DNA of 64,000 bases from Candidatus Microsaccharimonas sossegonensis (GCA_004100325.1 SCKX01000001.1:665453-729452), one strand, 5' to 3'. Counted from the first letter of the stretch, positions 8,666 to 18,185 are shown. Program-made: numbers and translations. Notes: a model not told the origin generated them from the letters alone.

Positions 8666-9078
8666 TACTTGTTCTCCTTCTTGGTACCGTACTTAGAACG
8701 ACCCTGTTGGCGCTTATTCACACCTTGGAGATCCAGTGCACCACGAACGATGTGGTAACGAACACCTGGAAGATCTGGGACACGTCCACCGCGGACAAGC
8801 ACGACGGCGTGTTCTTGCAGATTGTGACCTTCACCACCGATGTAAGCCCATACTTCTTGACCATTCGTCAAACGAACACGAGCTACTTTGCGCAGTGCTG
8901 AGTTAGGCTTTTTGGGTGTCTTGGTTGTCACCTTTATACATACGCCGCGCTTTAACGGAGCATCTTGGTCATAGTAACGAGTTTTCAGTGCATTATGAAT
9001 ACGGCCGAGTGCAGGCGACTGACTTTTTTGTCGAGCAATCTTTCGTGGTTTGCGCACTAATTGGTTGATTGTTGGCAT
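8665..9078 (-). CDS. rpsL: 30S ribosomal protein S12
   Basis: 137 residues with the decoding-centre blocks [15 protein letters not shown] and [10 protein letters not shown]. The loop that normally reads [13 protein letters not shown] reads [13 protein letters not shown] here: proline (CCA) replaces the lysine equivalent to E. coli Lys87, a known streptomycin-resistance position. S12 controls decoding accuracy. First gene of the rpsL-rpsG unit, with a promoter 24 nt before the predicted transcript start to ATG. Confidence 0.98.
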   Translation of the reverse strand: MPTINQLVRKPRKIARQKSQSPALGRIHNALKTRYYDQDAPLKRGVCIKVTTKTPKKPNSALRKVARVRLTNGQEVWAYIGGEGHNLQEHAVVLVRGGRVPDLPGVRYHIVRGALDLQGVNKRQQGRSKYGTKKENK

Positions 9079-9109
9079 TAAATTACAACTTTCGTTTGCA
9101 TTAATTGAA

Positions 9110-9138
9110 ATTATATTTTATATGAATATTTTCATGAA
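9110..9138 (-). promoter_or_regulatory. Promoter of rpsL-rpsG
   Basis: TTCATG (9133-9138), 17-bp spacer, perfect TATAAT (9110-9115) on the minus strand; predicted leader ~24 nt. The rest of the 257-nt gap up to 9335 shows no further gene. Confidence 0.65.
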
Positions 9139-9335
9139 ACCCAGAGCGGAAGAAATCCGCAGTTGGATTATGAAGGTCAGCATCCCACATAATCAATGTT
9201 TAGCCCTTAATATCTCTTAAAAGGAACTTACAAAACTTGTACACTGTTTTGTAAAAAGCTAAACGGAAACTCACAAATAATGGTAACAGATATACGTACA
9301 TATATCAAGACAATGAAAGAGCCCGCTATAAAAAG

Positions 9336-9695
9336 TCAGTTTGCGCTATTGTAGCTAGCACCAGAAGAGGTACAGGTAATCGTTGCTCCATTAACAACAT
9401 GCGTACCTGGTCCTAAAGTATTACACTGATTGCTAAGTGAAATGGCGAAGATAGCCATTATCGTTCCGGCAACTAAACCGAAGGCTGTAAAAATAGCTCC
9501 TATAATAATACCCGCTTTAGCTAGTCCATTTTTATAGCCAGCTCGTCGCGACTGATTATAAGCAATGATACTTACAATAAGTCCAACTCCACTAATGAAC
9601 AATGACAGCACAAACCCCGCCACGCCAAGACTTTTTCCGGGATATGTATTTTGATTACTTACTTGCGCAGTGGGCTGATTAGAATTTGGTGGCAT
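9336..9695 (-). CDS. DUF4190-like small membrane protein
   Basis: 119 residues. A polar Asn/Gln-rich N-terminus (1-22) is followed by two membrane helices joined by a short basic loop: GVAGFVLSLFISGVGLIVSI, then YNQSRRAGYKNGLAKAGIIIG and a second hydrophobic run. That GxxG...R...G-lAkaGiiiG layout is the DUF4190 signature. The C-terminal tail has two cysteines and would face outward. Ribosome site TAGGAG; extended -10 TGATAGAAT upstream. It sits between rpoC and rpsL as its own unit. Function unknown. Confidence 0.75.
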   Translation of the reverse strand: MPPNSNQPTAQVSNQNTYPGKSLGVAGFVLSLFISGVGLIVSIIAYNQSRRAGYKNGLAKAGIIIGAIFTAFGLVAGTIMAIFAISLSNQCNTLGPGTHVVNGATITCTSSGASYNSAN

Positions 9696-9794
9696 GGAAA
9701 CTCCTATAACATAATTTATGATGCTGTAATTCTATCATACTATTTTGTCATTTGACTTTCTCAATATGTTCTATTGTGGGCTTTTATCGTCGGT

Positions 9795-9823
9795 AAAATC
9801 AAAAGCACCCCTTGCGGAGTGCT
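9795..9823 (-). terminator. Terminator of the rpoBC operon
   Basis: On the minus strand AGCACTCC, loop GCAA, GGGGTGCT, then TTTGATTTT: an 8-bp GC-rich stem with a U-rich tail, 20 nt after the rpoC stop. Confidence 0.9.
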
Positions 9824-9844
9824 CTCAGATTCACTTGCTACGTG

Positions 9845-12800
9845 TTACACAGTCAATTCGACATCTTCGAGAATTTCGGCTTCGACCACGTCTTCGTCGA
9901 GTGTATCAAGCGCTGTTGCACTATCAACACCGGTTCCGACAGGAATCTTGCGTCCGATAATCACGTTTTCTTTCAAACCATTTAATCGATCGATACGTCC
10001 ACTGACAGCAGCGTTGATGAGGACACGGGTGGTGTCTTGGAACGATGCGGCGGACAGGAAGCTATCGGACCAGATTGATACTTTGGTTATCCCTAACAAT
10101 AACTGTGTAAAGGCAATTGAGCTCTTGCCCTCACTGGCAAGCACGTCGTTGGCTTCCATAACGGCAGCACGAGAGACGATATCACCAGTGACGAATGCTG
10201 AATCACCCGGGTCTTCGACTTGAACACGACTAAACATCTGTCGAACAATGACCTCGAGGTGCTTGTCGGCAACGTCTTGACCCTGTGCCGCGTAAATACG
10301 AAGCACTTCGTTGATAATGTAGCGCTGGGTGGCTTCAATACCCTTTAGGCGCATTACATCGTGCAGGTTGAGAGAGCCACTAGTCAGGCGATCACCCGCT
10401 TGGACCATGTCACCGGACTTGATGGTCAATTGGTAGTTACCAGGGATTTCGTAGCGAACAGGAGATGAAGCATTAGCTGCTAGGATAAGAGCCTCATCTG
10501 TGACTTCAACGACACCGTCAAATGGTGCTACGAGTGGCTTGGATTCACTTTCTCCAGAGGCAAGCACGTCGCCAACCTTAACATTTGAACCGGATTTAAT
10601 CGATACCGTACGACCTTCCAGCGCAATTCGTTCAGTATGACCAGCTTCTGGCGTCACCTGAACGATATACTTTTTGCCGTCTTCCCACTGCTCGACCAAC
10701 CCAGTCACTTCGGTCACGTATGCCTGACCTTTTGGCGAACGAGCTTCGAATAGTTCTTCTACACGTGGAAGACCTTGGGTGATGTCGCTTTCTTGTACAC
10801 CACCTTGGTGGAAAGTACGAAGCGTCAGCTGGGTTCCTGGCTCACCGACAGACTGGGCCGCGATCACCCCAACTGGCTGAGCTTTAGCAACAATTTTGTT
10901 GGTCGACATGTCGATACCGTAGCTTGACTGCGGCACTCCTCTAAGGTTTTTAGTTGAAAGGACCGAACGAATCTTGACTTCGGTGATAGTTTTGTCATTT
11001 TCAATTGCCTGCGCAATCTCACGAGTCACTAGTTCACCGGACTTGACATAATCTGCAACGTCTTCGGCGACAAATCGTCCGTACAGACGATTACTAAAAT
11101 CAATCATGGTAAGTTCAGTTTCAGATCGGTAAATCGTGAATCCTTCATCGTCACCCTCAGAGTCTTCAACCGTGAACACGTCCTGAGACACGTCAACCAA
11201 ACGACGAGTCAGATAACCAGAGTCGGCAGTCTTTAGAGCTGTATCGATCAAGCCTTTACGTGAACCACGCGTTGCGACGAATTGCTCGAGTGAACTCAGC
11301 CCCTTTTTGTAACTTGAACGGATTGGCAGTTCAATTTCGCGGTTGGTTGCATCAACCATAATACCGATCATCGCACTCGCCAGCTGAATATTTGAAATGT
11401 CACCACGTGCCCCAGAGTTCACCATGACAGAGACACTAGTGTCCATTGTTTTCATTCGTTCGGTGAGAAATTCAGTAATCGTACGAACAACGCCACGCCA
11501 GGTCGAAACGGTCAATGCGTATCGTTCATCTTCAGTGATGAGTCCTTGGTTAAACTGTTCACTAATCAGCGTTGTTTTTGCATCCCCTGCAGCGATAAAC
11601 TCGTCTGTTTCAGGAAAAATAACGTAGTCATCCTTACTAGTTGACACAGCTGCAATGGTGGCAAAGCGGAATGCCAGGCCCTTCATGCGGTCGGCAGTTT
11701 GAGCTGTTGTTTCAGCACCGTAGGTTTCAAAGATGTCGTTAAGAACTCTTTTAAGCTGCTTTTTTGTTTGAACACTATCGTCATACGGGAAGTCTGCTGG
11801 AAGGATCTCGTTAAAGAAAACCCGTCCAAGCGTCGTCTCGCGCATGGTGCCTTTTGCGTACACGCGAATTGGCGTTTGTAACTGAATGTGGTGGTTATCA
11901 TACGCCATTTCTGCTTCGTACACCGAGCTGTAAGATCGAAGCTTTTCAATTTGTGCAGATGGTTTGTTATAGGTCAAGTAATAGTTGCCGAGCACGATGT
12001 CTTGGGCAATCGAAAGCACCGGTGCACCATCAGCTGGTTTGAGAAGGTTTGCAGTCGCGCTCATGAGTTCGCGAGCTTCTTGCTGGGCTTGCTTTGAAAG
12101 CGGAAGGTGCACCGCCATTTGATCACCGTCGTAATCGGCGTTGAAACCGTTTGCAACGAGAGGATGCAGTTGAATTGCCTTCCCTTCGACCAATTTTGGC
12201 ATGAATGCCTGAATTGACAGACGATGGAGTGATGGTGCGCGGTTCAGGAGCACGTACTTACCTGCAATCACGGCGTCTAGCGCATCCCAGACAACTGCTT
12301 CACCGGAGTCAATTAAACGCGTTGCTGAACGAATGTTATGAGCATATTCACTCGCGATAAGCCAATGGATAACGAACGGTTTAAAGAGTTCGAGCGCCAT
12401 TTGTTTTGGTAAACCGCATTCGTTAATTTTTAGTTTTGGACCAACCACGATCACGGATCGGCCAGAGTAGTCAACGCGCTTACCAAGTAAGTTTTGACGG
12501 AATCGCCCTTGTTTGCCCTTGAGCATATCAGAAATAGACTTCAAGCGGCGTCGACCACCTGTTGCGTTCACGGCACGACCGCCACGAGCAGCCGAGTTGT
12601 CGATCAAAGCATCCACAGCTTCTTGTAGCATACGCATTTCATTTCGACGAATCACTTCTGGCGCGTTGAGTTCTACCAACTTCTTAAGTCGGTTGTTACG
12701 GTTAATCACGCGTCGATACAAGTCATTGAGGTCTGATGTTGCAAAACGACCACCAGTCAGCTGCACCATTGGGCGAAGGTCTGGTGGAATCACTGGAAGA

Positions 12801-13690
12801 ACAGTCAGTGTCAAACTTGATGGCTTAATACCAGCAGATTGCATCCCCTCTAGCACCTTTAGCCGCTTCAATAATTTTTTCTCACGCTGACCTTTTGCAC
12901 CCGCCACTTCGTCAGTTAACTGTGCAATCAGTTCGTTCAAGTTTATATTGTCAAGCAGGTTTTTGAGTGCAATACCACCCATGCCGACCTCAACCAAGTC
13001 TTGGTACTCTTCCGGAAGGTTACGAAAGTCAACTTCACTAATGAGGGCATTTTGTACCAGACTTTCAAGTTGGGCTTTTTTAACTAAGTAAGATTCGTTC
13101 AAATCTTCAAGTTCACGAGTCTGACCCTCAGCAAGGACTTTGACATCCGCGTGTTCGATTTCAGCGTCTTTTTCGTAACGCATTTTAATTGCGACCCGAC
13201 CAGCTTCTGTTTCAGCTTCAAGGTCAGCCAGCATTTTGTCTCTTGTTTCATCATCGCTTTTTAAGATAACGTAGGTTGCAAAATACGCGATGCGCTCAAG
13301 GTTACGAACAGTGATGCCAAGCAACAACGACATTGCTGAGGGAGTACCGCGCATAAACCAGATGTGCGCAACTGGACTCGCCAGTTGAATGTGGCCCATG
13401 CGCTCGCGCCTGACGATAGACTTTGTGACAAGGTCACCATTCTTATCGACAGCAGCCTCACGGGAACGAACACCTTTTAGCTTGTTGTCGTGAGGGTTGA
13501 TATCTTTAACTGGACCGAAAATTCGTTCACAAAACAGTCCATCACGCTCAGGTTTTTGAGTTCGGTAGTTAATGGTTTCGGGTTTTGTCACCTCACCATA
13601 ACTCCATTTTATAACATCATCCGGGCTAGCGATTGAAAGTCGAATGGCGTCAAAGTCAGCGATGCCGTTGTTTATTACTGCGCGAGACAT
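9845..13690 (-). CDS. rpoC: RNA polymerase beta' subunit lacking both zinc sites
   Basis: 1281 residues. The catalytic loop is present as NADYDGDQMAVH (Tyr for the usual Phe), with the bridge/trigger helices (AVGVIAAQS-type block as PVGVIAAQSVGEPGTQL) and clamp. The whole protein has only two cysteines (FCERIF, NECGLPK). The N-terminal zinc ribbon, normally four Cys after FGPVKD, reads INPHDNKLKGVRS...VDKNGDLVTKS; the second site, normally CETRYGLCAKCYG, reads TKNLRGVPQSSYG, and its fourth ligand region reads VSQDVFTVEDSEG. So all eight ligands are gone while the fold flanks remain. It starts one base after the rpoB stop with a GGAGG ribosome site inside the end of rpoB. Confidence 0.98.
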   Translation of the reverse strand: MSRAVINNGIADFDAIRLSIASPDDVIKWSYGEVTKPETINYRTQKPERDGLFCERIFGPVKDINPHDNKLKGVRSREAAVDKNGDLVTKSIVRRERMGHIQLASPVAHIWFMRGTPSAMSLLLGITVRNLERIAYFATYVILKSDDETRDKMLADLEAETEAGRVAIKMRYEKDAEIEHADVKVLAEGQTRELEDLNESYLVKKAQLESLVQNALISEVDFRNLPEEYQDLVEVGMGGIALKNLLDNINLNELIAQLTDEVAGAKGQREKKLLKRLKVLEGMQSAGIKPSSLTLTVLPVIPPDLRPMVQLTGGRFATSDLNDLYRRVINRNNRLKKLVELNAPEVIRRNEMRMLQEAVDALIDNSAARGGRAVNATGGRRRLKSISDMLKGKQGRFRQNLLGKRVDYSGRSVIVVGPKLKINECGLPKQMALELFKPFVIHWLIASEYAHNIRSATRLIDSGEAVVWDALDAVIAGKYVLLNRAPSLHRLSIQAFMPKLVEGKAIQLHPLVANGFNADYDGDQMAVHLPLSKQAQQEARELMSATANLLKPADGAPVLSIAQDIVLGNYYLTYNKPSAQIEKLRSYSSVYEAEMAYDNHHIQLQTPIRVYAKGTMRETTLGRVFFNEILPADFPYDDSVQTKKQLKRVLNDIFETYGAETTAQTADRMKGLAFRFATIAAVSTSKDDYVIFPETDEFIAAGDAKTTLISEQFNQGLITEDERYALTVSTWRGVVRTITEFLTERMKTMDTSVSVMVNSGARGDISNIQLASAMIGIMVDATNREIELPIRSSYKKGLSSLEQFVATRGSRKGLIDTALKTADSGYLTRRLVDVSQDVFTVEDSEGDDEGFTIYRSETELTMIDFSNRLYGRFVAEDVADYVKSGELVTREIAQAIENDKTITEVKIRSVLSTKNLRGVPQSSYGIDMSTNKIVAKAQPVGVIAAQSVGEPGTQLTLRTFHQGGVQESDITQGLPRVEELFEARSPKGQAYVTEVTGLVEQWEDGKKYIVQVTPEAGHTERIALEGRTVSIKSGSNVKVGDVLASGESESKPLVAPFDGVVEVTDEALILAANASSPVRYEIPGNYQLTIKSGDMVQAGDRLTSGSLNLHDVMRLKGIEATQRYIINEVLRIYAAQGQDVADKHLEVIVRQMFSRVQVEDPGDSAFVTGDIVSRAAVMEANDVLASEGKSSIAFTQLLLGITKVSIWSDSFLSAASFQDTTRVLINAAVSGRIDRLNGLKENVIIGRKIPVGTGVDSATALDTLDEDVVEAEILEDVELTV

Positions 13691-13691
13691 A

Positions 13692-16600
13692 TTACACCTC
13701 CTCCTTTATATTTTCTATTTCATCAATGTCTTGAATACTCATACCATCTTCAATGTCACCAATCTCGTCAACTTCATCAAGAACAATTTCTTCGTCGTCG
13801 TCACTCGCAACTGACGCTGCTGCCACAGGCTGACCATTAATCACACTGCCAATGACTTGTTCGGCGTCAACGACAGCATCTTCAGATTCATCAAGGAGAT
13901 CAACCCGTAACCCCAGACCTTGCAGTTCTTTTACAAGAACATTAAAGCTTTCAGGCAGCTTTGGACCAACAATTGGTTCATCTTTGATGATTGATTCATA
14001 CGCTTTGGCGCGTCCGTAGACGTCATCGGACTTAATTGTTAACATTTCTTGAAGTGTTGCGGCAGCGCCATATGCTTCAAGTGCCCACACCTCCATTTCA
14101 CCAAACCTTTGACCACCATTTTGCGCCTTACCACCAAGTGGTTGCTGCGTCACCATTGTGTATGGTCCAGTTGATCGGGCGTGGATCTTGTCGCTCACCA
14201 TATGGTGAAGTTTCAACATATGCATCACCCCAACAGTGGTTCGTTCTTCGAAAGGTTCACCGTTGCGACCGTCAAACAGTTGACTCTTACCATCACGGGC
14301 GAAGCCAGCTTTTTCGAGTTCATCGGAAATAGTTTCGTCAGCAACACCATTGAATGGAGGGGTGGCGACTTTGTATCCAAGGGCATGAGCGGCCATACCA
14401 AGGTGCGCTTCAAATAGCTGACCGATGTTCATTCGTGACGGCACTCCAAGTGGATTTAAGATCACATCGATAGGTGTTCCATCCTCCATGAATGGCATAT
14501 CTTCAATAGGTAGAATTCGCGCAACGACACCCTTGTTACCATGACGTCCCGCCAATTTGTCTCCAACTGAAATTTTCCGGAATTGAGCAACAAAAATTTG
14601 AATCTGCATAAGAACACCGGCCTTCAGTTCATGACCGTTTTCACGAGAGAAAATCTTGACGCCGACAACTTTTCCGCTTCCGGCGTTGTTCATTCGTTGA
14701 GATGTATCTCGAACATCTTTTGCTTTTTCACCAAAAATGGCTCGTAGCAGACGTTCTTCACTTGAAAGTTCTTGTTCACCTTTTGGAGTGATTTTCCCCA
14801 CCAACACATCACCCGCTTTGACTTCGGAACCAAGTTGTACGATACCGTTTTCATCAAGATGCCGCAGTGACTCTTCGGATACGTTTGGAATGTCACGCGT
14901 GACAATTTCAGGACCCAATTTCGTCTCACGGACTTCAACCGTATAGTCTTTGATATTGATGCTGGTGAGGGTGTCATCTTGTACTAGACGTCGAGATAGT
15001 ACAATGGCATCGTCCATGTTGTACCCAGACCAAGGCATGTATGCCACTAGCAGATCACGTCCAAGCGCAATTTCACCTTGGTCAATTGATGCACCTTCAA
15101 TTAGAATGTCACCGGCCTTCACTTTTTGACCACGCTCAACCCGAACCTTTTGGTTGATCGAACGGTCGTCGTTAGACTTCGTAAAGTGAATTGGCTGGTA
15201 GATCTTTGTACCGTCAGCGTATGAGACGTGTACCGCATCGCCATCAGCACGCACAACTTCACCGGTTCCTTCAGCAATAACCAGTTGACTGGTATTAAGA
15301 GCGATTTCGTGTTCGATGCCGGTGCCGACGGCAGGAGCTTGTGGTTTTAGAAGTGGAACAGCTTGCTTTTGCATGCTTGCAGCCATCAGTGATCGGTCGA
15401 CACGGTTCTTTTCAACGAAAGGTACGAGTGACGCGGTTGAACCAAGAATTTGTTTGTGGGCAGCATCCATGTATGTCACTTCGTTTGCATCAACCTGTTC
15501 TGGTAAAAGACCATTACGAGCCGATAAACGCTCTTCAGTAAATGTCCCGTCATCATTTAATTTAGCGCCGGCATCAGCAATCACTTCAACCGCTTCCTCT
15601 GCAGCGTCAAGGTAGACAACCTTGTCGGTTACTTTTCCGTTTTCTACTTTCAGATACGGGGTTTCAATAAAGCCATATTCATTTATGCGTGCATATGCTG
15701 CAAGGTTAAGTACCAGACCAATGTTGGCACCTTCTGGTGTCTCAACTGCACATAGACGTCCATAGTGGGTGGGGTGGGCATCACGAACATCAAATCCAGC
15801 ACGTTCACGCGAAAGTCCGCCAGGACCCATTGAGGAAAGGCGTCGCTTGTGCGCCAGCTCAGCCAAAGGGTTTATCTCATCCATCAGCTGTGAAAGTTGT
15901 GAACTCGCAAAGAATTCACGCACCGCAGCAACTACAGGACGGGCGTTGATCAACTGGTTTGGCGACACATTTTCGATATCGGACATTGACATACGATCCA
16001 TCGCGTTTCGTTGCATACGGAGCATACCGACGCGGAATTGGCGGGCGACTAATTCCCCAACTAATTTAACGCGGCGATTCGACAACGCATCGATGTCATC
16101 AGGCAGTTCCTGGGTATTATTAAGACGGATAATTTCCTTTACGATAGCCTCAAGGTCTTTAACCATAAAGACACGATTCTCAGTCGTATTTGGAACTTGG
16201 AGATTCAGACGCTGGTTGAGTTTGTAACGACCAACACGGCTGTAGTCAAATCGTTTAAAGTCAAAGAACATACGCTCAATCATCGTCCGTGCATTATCAA
16301 CAGTCGCCAGATCACCAGGTCGAAGGCGACGGTATACTTCAATCAAAGCTTCGTTAGTACCGCGTGCTGGATCTTTATCAAGCGTGGCGTCAATATATTT
16401 AACTTCCCCAGTATCGACATCTTCAAAAAGCGCTTTGATGTCAGTGGTTTTGTTGTAGCCGAGTGCACGAAAAAGCGTCGTCACCGGTAGTTTACGTCGC
16501 CGGTCGATCTTAACGTAGATCGCGCCATTTGAAGCGGTTTCAAATTCAAGCCATGCACCACGTCCTGGAATAAGTTTTGCACCATAGTTATTGCGAGTCG

Positions 16601-17057
16601 CCAGGCGGTCAGCGGTAAAGAACACCCCGGCCGAACGAATCAGCTGAGACACAACCACACGCTCAGTCCCATTGATAATAAACGTCCCACGTTCGGTCAT
16701 CCATGGGTAGTCACCCAAGTAGATTTCTTGTTCTTTCACTTCACCAGTCACTTTGTTTGTCAGCTCTACCACAGCTTTTAAGGGTGCATCGAAAGTCAAG
16801 TTGTTTTCTTTGGCATGTAGTTCAGCTATTTTTGGTGCTTCAAAAGCATACTTGCCAAATCGAAGCGCCAATTTTTGGCCTGTATAATCATCAATTGGAT
16901 TTAACTCTGCAAAAATTTCTCCTAAACCAGTCTCGACAAATTCCTGCCATGAAGACCGCTGATGATCAATTAAGTTTGGTAAGGCGAGCGCTGTGTCGTC
17001 TTTCGTAAAGAAAACACGCTTCGAATCTGCGCGATGGGTGCGTTTTGTGTTAGCCAT
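13692..17057 (-). CDS. rpoB: RNA polymerase beta subunit
   Basis: 1121 residues, at the short end for bacteria. The rifampicin-pocket region is recognisable (SSQLSQLMDEINPLAELAHKRRLSSMGPGG, read in parts), followed by HPTHYGRLCAVETPEG, and the C-terminal SVGDKLAGRHGNKGVV and HMLKLHHMV blocks. A ~65-residue very acidic tail ends the protein. Together with beta' it forms the polymerase core. First gene of rpoBC; the usual rplJ-rplL neighbours are absent. Ribosome site GAGGAGC directly before the ATG; upstream promoters are listed separately. Confidence 0.98.
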   Translation of the reverse strand: MANTKRTHRADSKRVFFTKDDTALALPNLIDHQRSSWQEFVETGLGEIFAELNPIDDYTGQKLALRFGKYAFEAPKIAELHAKENNLTFDAPLKAVVELTNKVTGEVKEQEIYLGDYPWMTERGTFIINGTERVVVSQLIRSAGVFFTADRLATRNNYGAKLIPGRGAWLEFETASNGAIYVKIDRRRKLPVTTLFRALGYNKTTDIKALFEDVDTGEVKYIDATLDKDPARGTNEALIEVYRRLRPGDLATVDNARTMIERMFFDFKRFDYSRVGRYKLNQRLNLQVPNTTENRVFMVKDLEAIVKEIIRLNNTQELPDDIDALSNRRVKLVGELVARQFRVGMLRMQRNAMDRMSMSDIENVSPNQLINARPVVAAVREFFASSQLSQLMDEINPLAELAHKRRLSSMGPGGLSRERAGFDVRDAHPTHYGRLCAVETPEGANIGLVLNLAAYARINEYGFIETPYLKVENGKVTDKVVYLDAAEEAVEVIADAGAKLNDDGTFTEERLSARNGLLPEQVDANEVTYMDAAHKQILGSTASLVPFVEKNRVDRSLMAASMQKQAVPLLKPQAPAVGTGIEHEIALNTSQLVIAEGTGEVVRADGDAVHVSYADGTKIYQPIHFTKSNDDRSINQKVRVERGQKVKAGDILIEGASIDQGEIALGRDLLVAYMPWSGYNMDDAIVLSRRLVQDDTLTSINIKDYTVEVRETKLGPEIVTRDIPNVSEESLRHLDENGIVQLGSEVKAGDVLVGKITPKGEQELSSEERLLRAIFGEKAKDVRDTSQRMNNAGSGKVVGVKIFSRENGHELKAGVLMQIQIFVAQFRKISVGDKLAGRHGNKGVVARILPIEDMPFMEDGTPIDVILNPLGVPSRMNIGQLFEAHLGMAAHALGYKVATPPFNGVADETISDELEKAGFARDGKSQLFDGRNGEPFEERTTVGVMHMLKLHHMVSDKIHARSTGPYTMVTQQPLGGKAQNGGQRFGEMEVWALEAYGAAATLQEMLTIKSDDVYGRAKAYESIIKDEPIVGPKLPESFNVLVKELQGLGLRVDLLDESEDAVVDAEQVIGSVINGQPVAAASVASDDDEEIVLDEVDEIGDIEDGMSIQDIDEIENIKEEV

Positions 17058-17430
17058 AAGCTCCTCGGATTAGATTGTTTTAGCTCATATACCACTAAAG
17101 ATCGTTGGTGTCGATAATTATATGAGAAGGGTTCTTTGGCGTTGAAGATTCCCTTAACCTTTGATTTTTATGCCACCCTACAAGGATTGCCATATCCTTT
17201 TTGTAGAAAACAAAAAAACATAAAAAATCACGGCTACACTACTTCTTGTAAACTATTATGCGCATCAAGTGACGTTACGTCAAGTGTTCTAATACACTTT
17301 TTAAAATTTCATCTTGTTTCAGTTGCATTTGAGGGCGCAATGTCAACAAAAAGCCGGCCAATACGAGCACGGTCTTTTTTCAGCAAAATGTTTTTCGACG
17401 CCTCTTCTCATAGTTTCGGCATACGTATGT
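17058..17430 (-). promoter_or_regulatory. rpoB leader and intergenic region
   Basis: 373 nt with no gene. Two minus-strand promoters are visible: TTGACG-17-CATAAT (17255-17283), which gives a ~190-nt leader, and TATAAT at 17117-17122 with a weak TTCAAC. Inside the long leader CTACA-AGGAT and ATCCT-TGTAG (17184-17212 region) can form an interrupted 10-bp hairpin. With no rplJL upstream, this leader may hold the control of rpoBC; that is inference. No clear terminator for clpP is seen. Confidence 0.6.
17255..17283 (-). promoter_or_regulatory. Main promoter of rpoBC
   Basis: TTGACG (17278-17283), 17-bp spacer, CATAAT (17255-17260) on the minus strand, the closest match to consensus in this gap. 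Confidence 0.75.
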
Positions 17431-18024
17431 TTAGGCTTTTGTAATCACTTCGTCAATGATGCCGTACTCTTTGGCTTCATTGGCGCTCATCCAGAAGTCA
17501 CGCTCGACGTCTTTTTCAACTTTAGAGATTTTTTGACCTGTGTTCTTTGCTAAAATTTCATTCAGCATTTTCTTTAAATGCAATCCTTCACGTAGCGTAA
17601 TCTCTTGATCGGTAATCTTCCCTTGAGTCCCGCTTGATGGTTGGTGAATCATGATGCGGCTGCTGGGTAATGCGTATCGCTTGCCTTTTGTGCCGCTTGA
17701 TAATAGGAAAGCTCCCATACTTGCCTGTAGTCCAATACCTATCGTTTGTACATCTGGTGCAATGTGTTGAATTGTATCGTAAATTGCCAGCCCATCATAC
17801 ACACTTCCACCCGGACTGTTAATATATAGTTTAATATCTTTTTTCGGATCTTCGTATGCAAGATGTAAAAGCTGGGCAACGACAACATTTGCGGTGTGTT
17901 CGTTTACATCTTCACCTAAAAAGATAATCCGTTCGTTTAAAAGGCGAGAATAGATATCAAACGCCCTTTCGCCGTCATATGATTTTTCAATGACTGTTGG
18001 AACAAGATAATTTGATGGTTTCAT
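17431..18024 (-). CDS. clpP: ATP-dependent Clp protease proteolytic subunit
   Basis: 197 residues, normal length. The serine protease triad is visible: Ser in GLQASMGAF, His in MIHQPSSG, Asp in ERDFWMSA. It forms the 14-mer barrel that works with ClpC/ClpX unfoldases. The promoter (TTGCAA-17-TATACT) overlaps a perfect CIRCE operator, and the -10 ends 6 nt before the ATG, so transcription should start at the A of the start codon (leaderless). clpC in this window carries the same operator, so the two are probably induced together by HrcA release. Confidence 0.97.
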   Translation of the reverse strand: MKPSNYLVPTVIEKSYDGERAFDIYSRLLNERIIFLGEDVNEHTANVVVAQLLHLAYEDPKKDIKLYINSPGGSVYDGLAIYDTIQHIAPDVQTIGIGLQASMGAFLLSSGTKGKRYALPSSRIMIHQPSSGTQGKITDQEITLREGLHLKKMLNEILAKNTGQKISKVEKDVERDFWMSANEAKEYGIIDEVITKA

Positions 18025-18058
18025 ACGTTAAGTATATATAAAATTAGCACTCGTTGCA
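18025..18058 (-). promoter_or_regulatory. Promoter of clpP, leaderless
   Basis: On the minus strand TTGCAA (18053-18058), 17-bp spacer, TATACT (18030-18035), then TAACGT and the ATG. The -35 lies inside the CIRCE element. Confidence 0.75.
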
Positions 18059-18070
18059 ATAGAGTGCTAA
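18044..18070. promoter_or_regulatory. CIRCE operator (HrcA site) of clpP
   Basis: TTAGCACTC-N9-GAGTGCTAA, a perfect 9-9-9 CIRCE element. HrcA, its known repressor, is not encoded in this window. Confidence 0.95.
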
Positions 18071-18090
18071 ATAATTTCAGTTGTGTTAAG

Positions 18091-18185
18091 GGAGAGCGGC
18101 GGCGACCGCTCAAGGGTCCAGACCCTAATCTATTCCGCTGTACGCGGTCGCCGCCAAGGCGAGCCCATCCCCGAGCTCGTCTTTA
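18091..18185. other. GC-rich structured element between tig and clpP
   Basis: A 12-bp perfect inverted repeat (18098-18109 with 18144-18155) encloses a second hairpin (AGGGTC/GACCCT, 18113-18126); a further CGAGC/GCTCG hairpin lies at 18159-18181. Its GC content is plainly above the flanks. No U-tract follows on either strand, so it is not a simple terminator. It does not show the conserved blocks of tmRNA, SRP RNA, RNase P or 6S RNA that I know. Could be a small RNA or a palindromic mobile element. Confidence 0.5.

Noticed and set aside
18091-18185. SRP RNA, tmRNA, 6S or RNase P RNA
   Set aside because: None of the conserved blocks of these RNAs is visible, and lengths do not fit.
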